Assembly (NCBI GenBank): GCA_009703975.1
Contig: WLFB01000055.1
Span: 1-7,432 of the forward strand
Direction of reading: 5' to 3'
DNA from: Actinomycetota bacterium
GTDB taxonomy: Bacteria; Actinomycetota; Acidimicrobiia; Acidimicrobiales; Ilumatobacteraceae
DNA length: 7,432 nt
The notes below the pieces were generated by a model. It was not told the DNA's origin. It made no database searches and saw only the letters and a list, made by a program, of their open reading frames with translations. Of this stretch, positions 6,356 to 7,432 are shown one piece after another (positions within the stretch are counted from its first letter, which is position 1; each line of letters starts with the position of its first letter). Made by a program: the position numbers and the translations under genes.

Positions 6356-6550
6356 CTACTGGCCGCCCTTCTGCACGTAGTTTTTTACGAAGTCCTCCGC
6401 ATTTGATTCAAGAACTTCGTCAATTTCATCAAGTAGATCATCCAGTTCGGAGATCAACTTTTCACTATTAACGGCAGGTTTAACTTCATCAACGGTGTCG
6501 GTTTCGGTTTGAACTTTTGTTTGTTTCTGCTTGCGAGTGGTTTCAGGCAT
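6356..6550 (-). CDS. pup: Prokaryotic ubiquitin-like protein Pup
   Basis: Pup is the small, largely disordered tag that PafA attaches to target lysines to send proteins to the proteasome. The product has 64 residues, the same length as mycobacterial Pup. Its C-terminal half matches strongly, with LISELDDLLDEIDEVLE (32-48, the coiled-coil region that binds the ATPase) followed by NAEDFVKNYVQKGGQ. It ends in Gln, so Dop must deamidate it to Glu before ligation. The N-terminal 30 residues are polar and poorly conserved, as usual. The stop is TAG. The ATG lies 6 nt after a -10 hexamer with a -35-like TTTACA at 17-bp spacing, so the transcript is probably leaderless. It heads the pup-prcB-prcA unit, 69 nt downstream of dop. 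Confidence 0.98.
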   Translation of the reverse strand: MPETTRKQKQTKVQTETDTVDEVKPAVNSEKLISELDDLLDEIDEVLESNAEDFVKNYVQKGGQ

Positions 6551-6556
6551 ATGCGC

Positions 6557-6585
6557 ACCATAGCGAATAATCAGCGGGTTGTAAA
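6557..6585 (-). promoter_or_regulatory. Promoter of pup-prcB-prcA (TTTACA - 17 bp - TATGGT)
   Basis: A -35-like TTTACA (6580-6585) is separated by 17 bp from TATGGT (6557-6562), which ends 6 nt before the pup ATG. The spacing is ideal for the housekeeping sigma factor and puts the transcript start at the A of the ATG. This is the only one of the five candidate promoters with a recognisable -35. It implies that the core proteasome operon can be expressed separately from dop. Confidence 0.6.
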
Positions 6586-6591
6586 CATCGC

Positions 6592-6607
6592 TTCTCGAAT
6601 ACGAGAA
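6592..6607. repeat. Inverted repeat TTCTCG-N4-CGAGAA between dop and pup
   Basis: A perfect 6-bp dyad with a 4-nt centre sits just downstream of the dop stop and 6 bp upstream of the pup -35-like box. It is too short and has no T-tract, so an intrinsic terminator is unlikely. The position and symmetry would suit a protein-binding operator, or a hairpin protecting the dop mRNA end. The binding factor is unknown. Confidence 0.4.
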
Positions 6608-6619
6608 ACTATCTATTAA

Positions 6620-7432
6620 TCAATTGCTGGGTTTGAAGCTTGAACTAGAAACGGCATCGCCGAGCGCCGTAATCAAATCTGACGGAGTTGAGCAACGAGC
6701 GAAAAGTTCTTCGGTCATCGCCTTGGTTCCGCGCAGGGGTTCCATCATCGGGATTCTCTTTAGTGGTCCCGAGCCAATATCAAACACAACGCTGTCCCAA
6801 TTCGCAGCGACCACATCATCCGGCCACTTCTCTAAACACTTGCCTCTGAAATATGCGCGCGTGCTGTCAGGTGGTGTGGCGCACGAGTTCAGAGCCTGTT
6901 GCTGTGAGACCAATATTTCGAGACCAGCACGCAACGCGAGACATTTTTCTGGGCGCATGTCGTGATACTGCAAGTCAACAGCCTTAAGTTTTGCATCTGT
7001 GTCGCGCAAATTATGCCTGGTCACCAAGCCATCGATAATTCGCTTCTTTGCAACCCAATCAACAATATGCGCAACACTCAGAGGGTCAGACTTTAGGCCC
7101 TCAATAACCTCTCGCCAGCGACGCAAAATATTTTCGCCAGTAGCTTGACCAACAGATTCAAGACCATAACTTTTCGCGTAGCGTTCAGCATGTTGGTACA
7201 GAGACTCTTGGATTTCAAGAGCGGTCATGCGTTTATCATTTTCAAGCAAGATCGACTGGCGTAGGGTCGGGTCATGACTGATTTGACGAATCGCGGGCAC
7301 CGGATTAAGTAACAACAAGTCTTCAGGTAACTGGTTGTCTTCAATCATCGACAATAAAATTGCGGTGGTGCCAAGTTTCAAATATGTCGCGACTTCGCTC
7401 ATATTTGCATCACCTACAATTACGTGAAGCCT
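6620..7432 (-). CDS. dop: Pup deamidase/depupylase Dop (C-terminal 270 residues; N-terminus outside the window)
   Basis: Dop converts the C-terminal Gln of Pup to Glu and also removes Pup from tagged proteins. The frame is open to the right edge: it reads [20 protein letters not shown] from the last base inward, so the ATG at 7402 is an internal Met and not the start. Roughly 200-230 residues are missing, including the catalytic N-terminal strands. The visible part has the paralogue-shared VDLQYHDMR segment plus features that follow Dop rather than PafA: STRAYFRGKCLEKW, NWDSVVFDIG and RIPMMEPLRGTKA. It ends with a Ser-rich tail. Its place directly upstream of pup is the standard actinobacterial arrangement. 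The assignment is firm despite the truncation by the window edge. Confidence 0.96.
   Translation of the reverse strand, partial: RLHVIVGDANMSEVATYLKLGTTAILLSMIEDNQLPEDLLLLNPVPAIRQISHDPTLRQSILLENDKRMTALEIQESLYQHAERYAKSYGLESVGQATGENILRRWREVIEGLKSDPLSVAHIVDWVAKKRIIDGLVTRHNLRDTDAKLKAVDLQYHDMRPEKCLALRAGLEILVSQQQALNSCATPPDSTRAYFRGKCLEKWPDDVVAANWDSVVFDIGSGPLKRIPMMEPLRGTKAMTEELFARCSTPSDLITALGDAVSSSSFKPSN

Noticed and set aside
7400..7402. ATG at 7402 as the start of a short Dop-like protein
   Set aside because: The frame remains open to the window edge and the upstream residues ([10 protein letters not shown]) are conserved Dop sequence, so this Met is internal.

Overview
The window is a bacterial Pup-proteasome locus joined to a Tat export operon, and it almost certainly comes from an actinobacterium. 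The order dop-pup-prcB-prcA-pafA followed by tat genes and a helY-type helicase is the actinobacterial arrangement known from Mycobacterium. By eye the base composition is much more AT-rich than in mycobacteria or streptomycetes. That fits a streamlined aquatic lineage such as marine Acidimicrobiia or a relative, but this placement is inference. TAA, TAG and TGA all serve as normal stop codons here.

All genes but one are on the minus strand. From right to left: the C-terminal half of dop (6620-7432, cut by the window edge), pup (6356-6550), prcB (5554-6339), prcA (4880-5557, ATGA overlap with prcB), pafA (3471-4829) and lepB (2784-3419). Then comes a plus-strand glycerophosphodiester phosphodiesterase frame broken by two stop codons (2054-2776). 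The last block is tatB (1361-2014), tatC (589-1371) and the first 192 codons of a Ski2-like helicase (1-576).

The proteasome genes form one pathway. Dop deamidates the C-terminal Gln of Pup, PafA ligates Pup to lysines of target proteins, and PrcA/PrcB form the 20S core that degrades them; Dop also removes Pup. TatB/TatC export folded proteins across the cytoplasmic membrane, and LepB cleaves signal peptides on its outer face. The ATPase ring gene (mpa/arc) and pafB/pafC are not in the window; lepB and the broken gene lie between pafA and tatB, where mycobacteria carry pafB/pafC.

The most interesting non-coding signal is shared by five starts. A TANNNT hexamer (-10 type) ends exactly 6 nt before the start codon of pup, pafA, lepB, tatB and the broken phosphodiesterase gene. 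This is the geometry expected for leaderless transcripts, and Shine-Dalgarno sequences are weak or absent at these starts. Other points of note are the nonsense-disrupted phosphodiesterase, a lysine-rich histone-H1-like tail on TatB, an 18-bp tandem duplication across the pafA stop codon, and substitutions at conserved positions in PrcB (Ala before the catalytic Thr) and TatC (Leu for the membrane Glu). I see a well-known pathway with local peculiarities, not a new system. No stretch over 300 bases lacks a gene.
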